NCBI GenBank assembly: GCA_002298165.1
Contig: DBMI01000109.1
Span: forward strand, 1-11,012
Direction: 5' to 3'
Length of the DNA stretch: 11,012 nucleotides
Origin: Desulfarculales bacterium UBA702
GTDB lineage: Bacteria > Desulfobacterota > Syntrophobacteria > Syntrophobacterales > Syntrophobacteraceae
Below the pieces are notes generated by a model, which worked only from the letters and a program-made list of their open reading frames with translations, was not told where the DNA came from and did no database searches. The translations under genes were made by a program, and so were the position numbers. Shown here one piece after another: positions 1 through 6,473 of the stretch. Every line of letters starts with the position of its first letter. Position 1 is the first letter of the stretch.

Positions 1-48
1 CGGGAGGGGCTGGGGGAGGGGGCTGAAATTCCTAGACTTTTTTGTCAA
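1..48 (-). repeat. G-rich dispersed repeat, copy 1 (half element, cut by window edge)
   Basis: Read on the minus strand this matches the right half of the repeat at 4551-4704: a TGACAAAAA box, a spacer containing GAATTTCA, then a C-rich arm. On the plus strand, positions 2-22 hold four G-runs separated by loops of 1-2 bases, a canonical G-quadruplex motif. The left arm seen in the other copies is replaced by unrelated sequence after about position 48, so this is a half element, and it continues beyond the window start. Confidence 0.75.
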
Positions 49-72
49 TTCCCCGAACCGAAAAATCTCCAT

Positions 73-294
73 CTAACGCTTTACTGAGTGCTCATCCACC
101 ATTTCGAAGCTTCCGTCTTCTTTCTTAACGATGAGCATGTCCCTGCCGTCACGGCTGGTAACCCTGATGGCTCCAAAATAGCTTTCCGGAATTTTCTTCC
201 TGTTGTCTTTTACCCGAAGCCTGCTTATGAAGAGCGTGATCACGAGCGCCACTGCTACAAAGGTACCCAGGATCACGTACAAGGAAACATCCAT
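73..294 (-). CDS. Small single-span membrane protein, 73 aa, function unknown
   Basis: I do not recognise this protein. The chosen ATG (292-294) is preceded at good spacing by an AGGAGA ribosome binding site. An earlier in-frame ATG at 379-381 would add 29 residues but has no comparable site. The product begins MDVSLYVILG and has one hydrophobic segment at about residues 4-23, followed by a basic stretch (SRLRVKDNRKK), which suggests the N-terminus faces outward and a short cytosolic tail of about 45 residues remains. The tail (GAIRVTSRDGRDMLIVKKED) looks like a small beta-rich domain with many charges. It is divergently oriented to the exported hydrolase gene starting at 588. Function is unknown; its reality rests on the ribosome binding site and the protein-like composition. 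Confidence 0.6.
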   Translation of the reverse strand: MDVSLYVILGTFVAVALVITLFISRLRVKDNRKKIPESYFGAIRVTSRDGRDMLIVKKEDGSFEMVDEHSVKR

Positions 295-587
295 TTTGAT
301 TTCTCCTGATATAATATTGATTTGCACCCGGAGGCTGGCCAATCTTCTAATTTCATCGTAAACACGTGAGTAGAATTCCACAACTCAGGCCGCCCAACAA
401 GAAAAAACTAATTCACTCCCCGCCTTTTCCCGCGGAAGGTGGGGACTCTCCCAGAAGTACCCCGGCAACGGCTGCGCGGCGGCGAAATTTCATTGAGCAA
501 AGCAGGGTTATGCGCTACTTTCACAAGGCCCTCTTCACTGGGGTAGACATTAAAAAGATGATTCATGCCGCATCAAAGGAGCAATTC
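295..587. other. Divergent intergenic region with one hairpin
   Basis: About 290 bases between two divergently transcribed genes, so promoters for both should lie here. A hairpin is visible at 418-444: CCCCGCCTT pairs with AAGGTGGGG around a 9-base loop, with one G-T pair. It lacks a T-run, so it is not a clear terminator. The best plus-strand promoter guess is TTGAGC (starting near 494), a 17-base spacer and TACTTT, which is weak. I see no further gene. Confidence 0.35.
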
Positions 588-1325
588 ATGACAAAAATGC
601 TCTGGGTGACTCTGGCCTTTGTCTTTATGGCCTTTACAGCTTTTGCCGCAGACTTGCCTTGCCCCACCGATACGATAAATACAGCCGAAGGACGGCTAAC
701 GGTTGGTTTTCTCGGCCATGCGTCACTGCTCATGGTATATGGCGGGAAGAACATCTACATCGACCCTTGCGGCCAATTCTTCGATTACTCCAAAATGCCC
801 AAAGCCGACCTCATCCTGATAACTCACGAACACAAGGACCATTTCGACCTTGCCACGATAGAGGCGATCCTTACCGACAAAACACTGGTCGTTCTGACGG
901 AAAGCTGCGCCCTTCAATACAAGGAGGGACTCGTGATGCGCAACGATGAAGTAAAAACAATAATGGGGCTTAAAGTCGAAGCCGTACCGGCTTACAATAT
1001 CGTTCATAAGCGCCCCTCGGGTTTTCCCTTCCACCTCAAGGGGATCGGGAACGGCTACATAATTACCTTCGCGGAAAAAAGGGTCTACGTCGCCGGTGAC
1101 ACCGAGAATATCCCGGAGATGAGTGAAATGGGCGAAATAGATGTTGCCTTTCTGCCGGTAAACCTTCCCTTTACAATGACCGTTGATATGGCGGCCGACG
1201 CGGTAAAAGCGATAAAGCCCCGGATCTTATATCCATACCATCTGGGGGAGACAAATACCGCCGAACTGATGAATGCGTTGAAACCTTCGACCGGAACGGA
1301 AGTACGTTTAAGGGACATGAAATGA
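588..1325 (+). CDS. Exported metallo-beta-lactamase-fold hydrolase (UlaG-like)
   Basis: A 245-residue metal-dependent hydrolase of the beta-lactamase-like fold, close to the UlaG/Lactamase_B_3 type; substrate unknown. The HxHxDH metal motif is at residues 80-85 (THEHKDHFD), followed by a later histidine in YNIVHKR (H140), the GDTE loop (D171) and a C-terminal histidine in YPYHLG (H218). Residues 1-20 form a Sec signal peptide (MTKMLWVTLAFVFMAFTAFA, cleavage probably before ADLPC), so it should act in the periplasm. UlaG itself is cytosolic. The start was chosen at 588 because AAAGGAG lies six bases upstream and it opens directly into the signal peptide; an open frame reaches back to 366 but is not protein-like there. 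The ABC permease begins 63 bases downstream on the same strand with no terminator between, so co-transcription is likely. The family is confident; a substrate cannot be named. Confidence 0.88.
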   Translation: MTKMLWVTLAFVFMAFTAFAADLPCPTDTINTAEGRLTVGFLGHASLLMVYGGKNIYIDPCGQFFDYSKMPKADLILITHEHKDHFDLATIEAILTDKTLVVLTESCALQYKEGLVMRNDEVKTIMGLKVEAVPAYNIVHKRPSGFPFHLKGIGNGYIITFAEKRVYVAGDTENIPEMSEMGEIDVAFLPVNLPFTMTVDMAADAVKAIKPRILYPYHLGETNTAELMNALKPSTGTEVRLRDMK

Positions 1326-1388
1326 GGCATTCCCATTTCGGACGTAGAAGGGCCCTCGGGGGCTTGCCTATTAAGATCGAACCGTGAG

Positions 1389-2543
1389 ATGTTTTTAAGA
1401 CTGGTCATCAGAAACACATTCAGGCAAAGGCTCCGCACTATATTGACCATATCGGGAATGGCGGTCGCCATACTTGCCTTTTCACTTCTGAATACGGTAA
1501 TCGATGCCTGGCACGCGGGGGTTGACGCAGCTTCACCAAACCGGCTGGTTACCCGTAATGCAGTCTCTTTGATGTTTCCTCTCCCGCTCAGCTACAGAAG
1601 CAGAATTCTCCAGATACCGGGCGTACAGCAGGCCGTCTATGCAAACTGGTTCGGGGGAGTCTACATCGACGAGCGCCATTTTTTTCCAAGGCTAGCAGCC
1701 GGGCCGGAGAGTTATTTCGATCTTTTTCCGGAGTTCATCATTCCACCCGACCAGTTGAAGGCCTTCTGGAGCCAGAGAAACGCCTGTCTGGTCGGCCGCA
1801 AGCTGATCGATCAGTTCGGATGGAAAATCGGAGACACTATAACAATCACCGGGAACATCTTCCCCGGCGAATGGCGGTTCGTCCTCAGAGGAATTTATCG
1901 GGGAGCAAACAAGACTACCGACGAGACGGCTTTCTTTTTTAACTGGAACTACCTGGACGAAACACTTAAAAAGACGACCTCCACCCGTGCGGGTCAGGTC
2001 GGCTGGTACGTCATCCAGATTCAAAATCCGGCTGATGCGGCCACGATTTCACAGGCAGTGGACGACCTTTTCAAGAACTCCTGGGCGGAGACGTTGACAG
2101 AGACGGAGAAAGCGTTCCAGGCGGGGTTCGTGGCGATGACCCAGGCGATAGTCGTTGCAATCGAGGTGGTATCCTATGTGGTTATCGGCGTCATACTGGT
2201 GATCCTCGTCAATACGATGGCGATGACTTCCCGCGAGCGCATGCCGGAATACGCCACCCTTAAGACGATGGGGTTCGGAAACCGCCATCTGTGGCTGCTC
2301 ATAGCAGGCGAATCAGTTTTCATTTCCGTGCTGGGCGGAGTACTTGGAATAATTTTATCCTTTCCGGCAGCAAACGTATTCGAGAGCAAGTTGTCAAATT
2401 TCCTGCCGATTTTCAAAATTCACACAAAAACCCTCGTAATGTGCACTGTGGTAAGTTTCGCGATCGGAATAATTTCGGCCGTGCTGCCGATCTTTCGCGC
2501 CGGCCGAGTACGTATAGCGGAGGCGCTGAGGCATGTTGGATAG
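1389..2543 (+). CDS. ABC transporter permease, FtsX/MacB family
   Basis: A 384-residue inner-membrane permease with MacB-like periplasmic and FtsX-like domains. TM1 is at about residues 17-38, a large extracytoplasmic domain at about 41-250, TM2 at 253-278, TM3 at 301-326 and TM4 at 347-369. The cytosolic loop after TM2 has the FtsX coupling signature (SRERMPEYATLKTMGFG, 281-297), where an ATPase would dock, and the C-terminus has the usual RAGRVRIAEALR. Relatives power lipoprotein extraction, efflux or mechanotransmission to cell-wall hydrolases. No ATP-binding subunit, membrane-fusion protein or second permease lies in the window, so it either borrows an ATPase or is a remnant of a larger operon. 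The reading frame itself looks intact. The ATG at 1389 has only a weak ribosome binding site (GTGAG directly before it). The genes on both sides run in the same direction. Confidence 0.88.
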   Translation: MFLRLVIRNTFRQRLRTILTISGMAVAILAFSLLNTVIDAWHAGVDAASPNRLVTRNAVSLMFPLPLSYRSRILQIPGVQQAVYANWFGGVYIDERHFFPRLAAGPESYFDLFPEFIIPPDQLKAFWSQRNACLVGRKLIDQFGWKIGDTITITGNIFPGEWRFVLRGIYRGANKTTDETAFFFNWNYLDETLKKTTSTRAGQVGWYVIQIQNPADAATISQAVDDLFKNSWAETLTETEKAFQAGFVAMTQAIVVAIEVVSYVVIGVILVILVNTMAMTSRERMPEYATLKTMGFGNRHLWLLIAGESVFISVLGGVLGIILSFPAANVFESKLSNFLPIFKIHTKTLVMCTVVSFAIGIISAVLPIFRAGRVRIAEALRHVG

Positions 2544-2622
2544 AGTTTCTTTGGTGCAGACACTCTCAATAGAGCAAATGGACCGCTACCGGAATGAGAG
2601 GAAGATAATTGGGTACTATTGA
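2533..2622 (+). CDS. Possible 29-aa ORF overlapping the permease stop
   Basis: A short ORF starts with ATG at 2533, inside the last codons of the permease gene, and ends with TGA at 2620-2622, just past the proposed TTG start of the nagZ-like gene. A GGAGG sits at 2519-2523, nine bases before the ATG. The predicted peptide starts MLDRVSLVQTLSIEQMDRYR and is charged, with no membrane segment or motif I recognise. Because its stop overlaps the next start, it could couple translation of the two flanking genes, be a true small protein, or be chance. The overlap geometry is the main support. Confidence 0.25.
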   Translation: MLDRVSLVQTLSIEQMDRYRNERKIIGYY

Positions 2623-3598
2623 TCCCGGAATCCACCTCTTCGTCGGCTTCAGAGGCCTGGGGTTGGATGGAGAGCTTGAGAGCATAATTCGGGAATTTCG
2701 TCCCGGAGGCATTGTACTTTTCAGAAGGAATATCGAAAACCACTCACAGATAAAAAGGCTGGTTAAGGATGCGCGAGAATTTGCCAGGGAAGAAACCGGA
2801 CGGCCTCTTCTGGTGGCAATAGATCAGGAAGGGGGGCCGGTTCAGAGGTTGACGCCCCACTTCACGGACCTTCCATCGGCAAAAGAGCTTTCCGCGGAAG
2901 GTCCGGAAGCAATAAAAAAATGGGCTCGAACGGCTGCGCTCGATCTGGTCGAGATTGGGATCCAGATAAATTTCGCGCCGGTGCTCGACGTTGTTCCCGA
3001 GGGTAACCACTTTCTGCATCCCAGGTCCCTGGGTTCTTCGCCGCAAAAGGTTGCCGAACTTGGGCTGGCGTGGATAGAAGCCCTCCAGGAAAACGGGGTT
3101 TCCTCAACTGCAAAACACTTCCCGGGGCTTGGGCGGGCCGCATTGGACCCGCACCACTTCTCCCCCGTAATCCAGGATAAGAACCCTGCCGGGTTCATGG
3201 ACGACCTTTTACCATTCCGGGCTGCGATAGATGCCGGAGTCCATTGCGTAATGAGCTCTCACGCCGTCTATCCGGCAATCGATCCCGCGCGCCCGGCGAC
3301 CCTTTCCTCCAGGATCAACAACCAGATCCTGCGACAAGATCTCGGGTTCGGCGGAGTGCTGTTCAGCGACGATCTCGATATGGAAGCTATCGGCACAAAC
3401 TACTCGCCCGAACAGGTCCTCGGGTTGGCACTTGCCTGCAGCACCGATTTTATGCTCCTGTGCCAAAAAATCGACAATATCAGACTCTTTTATCGGGCCA
3501 TCGCCGAACTAATCGAACGCGACGAACAACTGCGCGAGGCTCACTCGCAATCACGGGCCAGAATCGCCCGCCTGGTTCAACTTCATTTTCCGCAGTGA
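2609..3598 (+). CDS. nagZ: Beta-N-acetylhexosaminidase, GH3 family, NagZ-like
   Basis: A 329-residue GH3 enzyme, the usual size of single-domain NagZ, which removes N-acetylglucosamine from anhydro-muropeptides in the cytosol during cell-wall recycling. Visible signatures are IDQEGGPVQRL (71-81), the KHFPGLG loop (169-175), the D180/H182 pair in DPHHFSP that corresponds to the flexible-loop acid/base dyad, and FSDDLDM (252-258), where D254 aligns with the catalytic nucleophile. No signal peptide is present. The best start is TTG at 2609: GAGAGGA lies six bases upstream and translation begins directly with the family-like MGTIDPGIHLFVGF. The nearest upstream ATGs are out of frame and hit stops. 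Likely co-transcribed with the permease 65 bases upstream. Convergent with the carbonic anhydrase gene, with 17 bases between stop codons. Strict NagZ substrate specificity is inferred from length and motifs. Confidence 0.9.
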   Translation: MGTIDPGIHLFVGFRGLGLDGELESIIREFRPGGIVLFRRNIENHSQIKRLVKDAREFAREETGRPLLVAIDQEGGPVQRLTPHFTDLPSAKELSAEGPEAIKKWARTAALDLVEIGIQINFAPVLDVVPEGNHFLHPRSLGSSPQKVAELGLAWIEALQENGVSSTAKHFPGLGRAALDPHHFSPVIQDKNPAGFMDDLLPFRAAIDAGVHCVMSSHAVYPAIDPARPATLSSRINNQILRQDLGFGGVLFSDDLDMEAIGTNYSPEQVLGLALACSTDFMLLCQKIDNIRLFYRAIAELIERDEQLREAHSQSRARIARLVQLHFPQ

Positions 3599-3615
3599 GG
3601 ACAAAGCTTCGACAC

Positions 3616-4302
3616 CTATTTGGCAATCACTACCTTGCCGCTCTCCAATTCATACTTTGCACCGACTATCTTGAGCTTGTTCTTGCTCACGAGTTCCTTA
3701 ATGATCGGGGAATTTGCCGTGAGTTCCTTCATTGTAATCTCTACATTATTGTTAACAGCCGCATCGATGAGCGCTGCATTGTCCTCGCCCTTAGATTCCT
3801 TCTTTGCCTTTTCCACCGCGGGCTGGATAGCTTTCAGTATCGAACCGATGTTGCCGTGTGTCTCTCCATGAGCTTCAACAGCGGCGCCAACAGCACCGCA
3901 CTTCTGATGTCCCAGCACCATCACCAGCGGTGATCCGAGATGCTCGGCCGCATACTCGATGCTGCCAAGGATAACCGGGTCTGCGATATTGCCGGCAACC
4001 CTCACAACGAAAATTTCTCCAAGAGACTTATCGAATATTATTTCGGGGGGTACCCTGGAATCCGAACAGCAAAGGATGATTGCAAAGGGTTTTTGCCCGG
4101 AAACGAGAGCCTGCCTGACGCTTGGCTCGCCGGATTTTCCAATGGTGTTCATTTGGTTAGCGACATATCGTGCGTTCCCGTCCATGAGCTTTTTAAGGGC
4201 TTCATCGGCCGGGGCTACAGATGACGACTTCGAAGAGCAACCCATTACGCCGAACGTGACAAATGCAGCTGTGAACAGCAATACCATAATCTGCAACTTC
4301 AT
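3616..4302 (-). CDS. Beta-class carbonic anhydrase, predicted lipoprotein
   Basis: Reversible hydration of CO2 to bicarbonate by a zinc enzyme of 228 residues. The zinc site is clear: C79 and the D81/R83 pair in CCSDSR, then H132 and C135 in LGHQKCGA. VRVAGNI (100-106) and SIEYAAEHLG are also typical of the family. Residues 1-22 form a lipoprotein signal peptide ending in GVMGC, so C22 should be lipid-anchored, followed by a short Ser-rich linker. The enzyme would therefore sit outside the cytosol, whereas many beta-class enzymes are cytosolic. A plausible role is CO2/bicarbonate supply or pH handling at the envelope of an organism that makes or uses CO2. The ATG at 4302 has a GAGGGGG ribosome binding site about five bases upstream. 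A small hairpin (4345-4359, GCGGCA/TGCCGC) lies in the upstream region. It stands alone, convergent with the nagZ-like gene. Confidence 0.93.
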   Translation of the reverse strand: MKLQIMVLLFTAAFVTFGVMGCSSKSSSVAPADEALKKLMDGNARYVANQMNTIGKSGEPSVRQALVSGQKPFAIILCCSDSRVPPEIIFDKSLGEIFVVRVAGNIADPVILGSIEYAAEHLGSPLVMVLGHQKCGAVGAAVEAHGETHGNIGSILKAIQPAVEKAKKESKGEDNAALIDAAVNNNVEITMKELTANSPIIKELVSKNKLKIVGAKYELESGKVVIAK

Positions 4303-4802
4303 TTTTCCCCCTCACTTTTCATTTGGATTCTGAAATCGAGCAATGCGGCACAATGCCGCTCCCGGAAAGCAACTCAACCTGGGTTAAAACCACACGCACA
4401 TACAGGGGCTTTATACAACTAAAACTCGTTTTCAGTCATTTTCTTAATAGCATTTAACTTTGGATAAATTTGCGAAAGGTGAACAATGTGCAGGAAACAA
4501 TCCAGCCCACCCCGTTTATTCCTCGGTTACGGCACGGTCTCCCGGGGCTGTTGCCCAAACCCGCTGCGGTGCAAATTCCCCTCACTAATTGGGAGGAGCT
4601 AGATGCGAATTCCCCTCCCTTTGATGGGAGGGGCCAGGGGAGGGTGACAAAAACTCTAAGAATTTCAACCCCCTCCCCCAACCCCTCCCACCAGTAGAGG
4701 GGAGTCTTCCTTCAATTTCGGTCCATTATTCGCCATTCGAGATTTGTGAAACAGCCTGTCCCGACCTTTCCGGTCGGCATCGATCCAAAATCTTCGATAC
4801 TA
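4303..4802. other. 500-base intergenic region: upstream region of the carbonic anhydrase gene plus repeat
   Basis: From 4303 to about 4450 should lie the minus-strand promoter of the carbonic anhydrase gene. It contains a 6-bp hairpin (GCGGCA, loop CAA, TGCCGC at 4345-4359) with no T-run. The part from 4440 to 4500 is AT-rich. From 4551 to 4704 lies the G-rich repeat listed separately. The remaining 100 bases before the CysS-like gene's 3' end show no clear terminator. I find no supported gene; the open frame at 4470-4697 is mostly repeat sequence. Confidence 0.5.
4551..4704 (+). repeat. G-rich dispersed repeat, copy 2 (most complete)
   Basis: The element opens with TTGCCCAAAC and GCTGCGGTGCAAATTCCCC, shared with the copy at 10940. 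It continues through a C-rich/G-rich hairpin (CCCCTCCC at 4613-4620 with GGGAGGGG at 4626-4633), a G-run arm (4626-4644), a TGACAAAAA box, an AT-rich spacer, and a C-run arm (4669-4689). The two long arms are near inverted repeats and can pair over about 19 bases. Each is also a G-quadruplex motif, on the plus strand for the left arm and on the minus strand for the right arm. Inside it, AATTCCCCTC recurs at 4574 and 4608, a degenerate 34-base tandem duplication. No transposase is present; it resembles a non-autonomous repetitive element. Confidence 0.85.
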
Positions 4803-6053
4803 TTAAAAAAGCACCTGGAGCACACTATCGATCTTTCGAAGGCGCTTTTCGATCGCCGCCGAGTATTTAGGACTTATTCCGCCCGACGCATGAATGCCGT
4901 GCAGACGCGAAATAGTTTTGGCAACACCCCCCAGGGCTTTTCGGGTATCGAGGTCGTCATCCATCGCGGACTCAAATCCAGATGTGATTTCCTCAATCAA
5001 TTTTTCCGCCACCGACGAATCTTTGCCCTTATTTGCTGATGCATGCCCTTTTACGGAAATTATTTCATTTATCCGCGACCGGATCTCGTCGAGCTTTCCC
5101 CTTCCCTCGCACAGCGACTTTTCGGTAAGGTTTATGCGCTTGCGGTAATGGGTAGAGAGAAGATAGTAGCGTATATGCTCCCAGGAGCAACCACGCGAGA
5201 GCAGGTCCTCGGGGTAGATAATATTGTGGAGACTTTTTGACATTTTCTTGCCGCCGACCAGCACATGCTGCCCATGCAGCCAGTATCGGGCAAGTTCCTT
5301 TCCGGAAACCGATTCCATTACGGCGATGTTATAGTCGTGATGCCGCCAGAGATTGTCTATACCGCCGCAAAAGATGTCGAGGGTGTATCCCAGGGTCTGG
5401 GAGATCATCGCAGGGTCCTGAATGTTCCAGGAGGGCCTCCCCTTGCCTATTCTGGTTTCCCAGAAGACCGGATCGCCTTCCCTGTAGCCGTGCCAGAGGA
5501 CGAAATCGCCGAGGTTCCAGCGCTGGCCCGTATAGGTATCCTGCCTGAAGAGCCTTTTCTTCTTCGGCCATTTGCTAAGGTCCAGCCTGAAGAGTTTTCC
5601 GAAACCCTTGAATTTGAGTGCGTCGAAAAAGACGTCGCATTGGTCCCAGTACGCGTACCCCTTATCGAGGAGTTTTCTTATGAGCAGCACGGCCTGATCC
5701 ACGCTGGTCGAGGAGCGCGGAATTTTTTCGGGCAGTTTGATCCTGAACCCCCGCGCTTCTTCAAAAAATCGATCGGCAACAGCATTGGTGAGGTCCCATA
5801 CCGTTTTGCCTTCGGCTTGCGCCTCGTCTATCGCCTTGTCTTCGACGTCGGTGAAATTCAGCACTCTGCGGACGTCGTATCCCAGGTATTCGAGGTATCG
5901 CTGAAGCGAGTCCTCCCAAAGAAAGGTGCGGTAGTTACCAATGTGGGGCCGCCTGTAAATCGACGGACCGCAGCTAAACATCTTGACCGTACGGCCTTTC
6001 ATGGGTTCGAAAGCGTCCCTGGCTCGGGTCATGGTGTTTTGAAGCTGGAGCAT
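4803..6053 (-). CDS. Cysteinyl-tRNA synthetase-like class I ligase with altered zinc site
   Basis: A 416-residue paralogue of CysRS. It starts like a CysRS (MLQLQNTMTRARDAFEPM) and keeps the class I ATP-site motifs: PHIGN (36-40, the HIGH motif), NFTDVEDKAI (66-75) and KKMSKS (269-274). The first zinc cysteine is kept (C28 in SCGPSIY). The canonical WHIECSAM segment reads WNIQDPAM (209-216), so the second zinc cysteine is D213; the canonical PHHENE reads RHHDYN (237-242), so the histidine is kept (H238) but the glutamate ligand is N242. DIHGGG reads DIFCGG. A DALR-like helical region (FESAMDDDLDTRKAL, 360-374) is present, but the chain ends about 45 residues before a typical CysRS of roughly 460, where part of the anticodon-binding region should be. 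This suggests a repurposed ligase with a different amino acid or acceptor. It stands alone between repeats. The family is certain; the reaction is unknown. Confidence 0.85.
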   Translation of the reverse strand: MLQLQNTMTRARDAFEPMKGRTVKMFSCGPSIYRRPHIGNYRTFLWEDSLQRYLEYLGYDVRRVLNFTDVEDKAIDEAQAEGKTVWDLTNAVADRFFEEARGFRIKLPEKIPRSSTSVDQAVLLIRKLLDKGYAYWDQCDVFFDALKFKGFGKLFRLDLSKWPKKKRLFRQDTYTGQRWNLGDFVLWHGYREGDPVFWETRIGKGRPSWNIQDPAMISQTLGYTLDIFCGGIDNLWRHHDYNIAVMESVSGKELARYWLHGQHVLVGGKKMSKSLHNIIYPEDLLSRGCSWEHIRYYLLSTHYRKRINLTEKSLCEGRGKLDEIRSRINEIISVKGHASANKGKDSSVAEKLIEEITSGFESAMDDDLDTRKALGGVAKTISRLHGIHASGGISPKYSAAIEKRLRKIDSVLQVLF

Positions 6054-6473
6054 GAATTTCAGTTCCTTCCATCGGCGCGAATATCGGGCCGGTGTTGATC
6101 GACGGCGCTTCGGCTCTCGAAGATCGCCGAATTTTAGGATGGCCGATTCCAGAGCGCGCCAATCAGAAGTGACCGGCGGCCTCTGCGTCCCGAACTCAGG
6201 GTCCTTGCCCGGGATACCGGAATGTCACCCCGTTCGTCCTGTGGGGTCAACGTCCTCGGTAGGGTCACGATGCGGTAGCTCATTGTAGGGGCAAATAATC
6301 ATTTGCCCTTACAGGCAATCATTTGCCCCTACAATATTTGTCTCCCAGGCAAAAGATTATTTGCCCCTACATGCTGTTTTGCGGAGATGGTCATCTCAAT
6401 TTATGGCGGCTCCCTCAGAATTTAGAACGAGGGGCGGATTTTGTAAAGTGAAGCTCTTATCCGCCGCACCCCG
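6054..6473. other. 420-base intergenic region upstream of the CysS-like gene
   Basis: It separates two minus-strand genes. The part next to 6053 carries a GGAAGGA about ten bases before the CysS-like start and should hold that gene's promoter; I cannot pick a convincing -35/-10 pair. Positions 6284-6371 hold a cluster of short palindromic repeats, listed separately. The rest (6372-6473) shows no gene and no clear terminator for either side. Open frames here are short and not protein-like. Confidence 0.45.
6284..6371. repeat. Cluster of four copies of a 13-base palindrome arm (TGTAGGGGCAAAT)
   Basis: TGTAGGGGCAAAT at 6284-6296 faces its inverted copy ATTTGCCCTTACA (6301-6313, one base different) across a 4-base loop, giving a 13-bp hairpin. 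Two further inverted copies, ATTTGCCCCTACA, lie at 6321-6333 and 6359-6371. One forward and three reverse copies in under 90 bases is typical of REP/BIME-type intergenic repeats. Confidence 0.85.

Noticed and set aside
295..381. 29-residue N-terminal extension of the small membrane protein
   Set aside because: No ribosome binding site at the upstream ATG, whereas AGGAGA precedes the ATG at 292-294.
366..587. N-terminal extension of the metallo-hydrolase back to 366
   Set aside because: The extension is basic and not protein-like, and it would bury the signal peptide; the start at 588 has a good ribosome binding site.
4470..4697. Plus-strand 75-codon open frame in the intergenic region
   Set aside because: Most of it is the G-rich repeat read as protein, giving Pro/Gly-rich low-complexity sequence; starts at TTG without support.
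4551..4704. CRISPR array
   Set aside because: Repeats are palindromic and not regularly spaced with unique spacers, and no cas genes are present; the same applies to 6284-6371.
6004..6020. GGTTCGAAA segment resembling a tRNA T-arm
   Set aside because: It lies inside the CysS-like coding sequence and no acceptor or anticodon stems could be found around it.
5265..6098. Long plus-strand open frame of 277 codons opposite the CysS-like gene
   Set aside because: The minus strand carries an obvious CysRS-family protein over the same bases; this frame has no recognisable domain and no good ribosome binding site.
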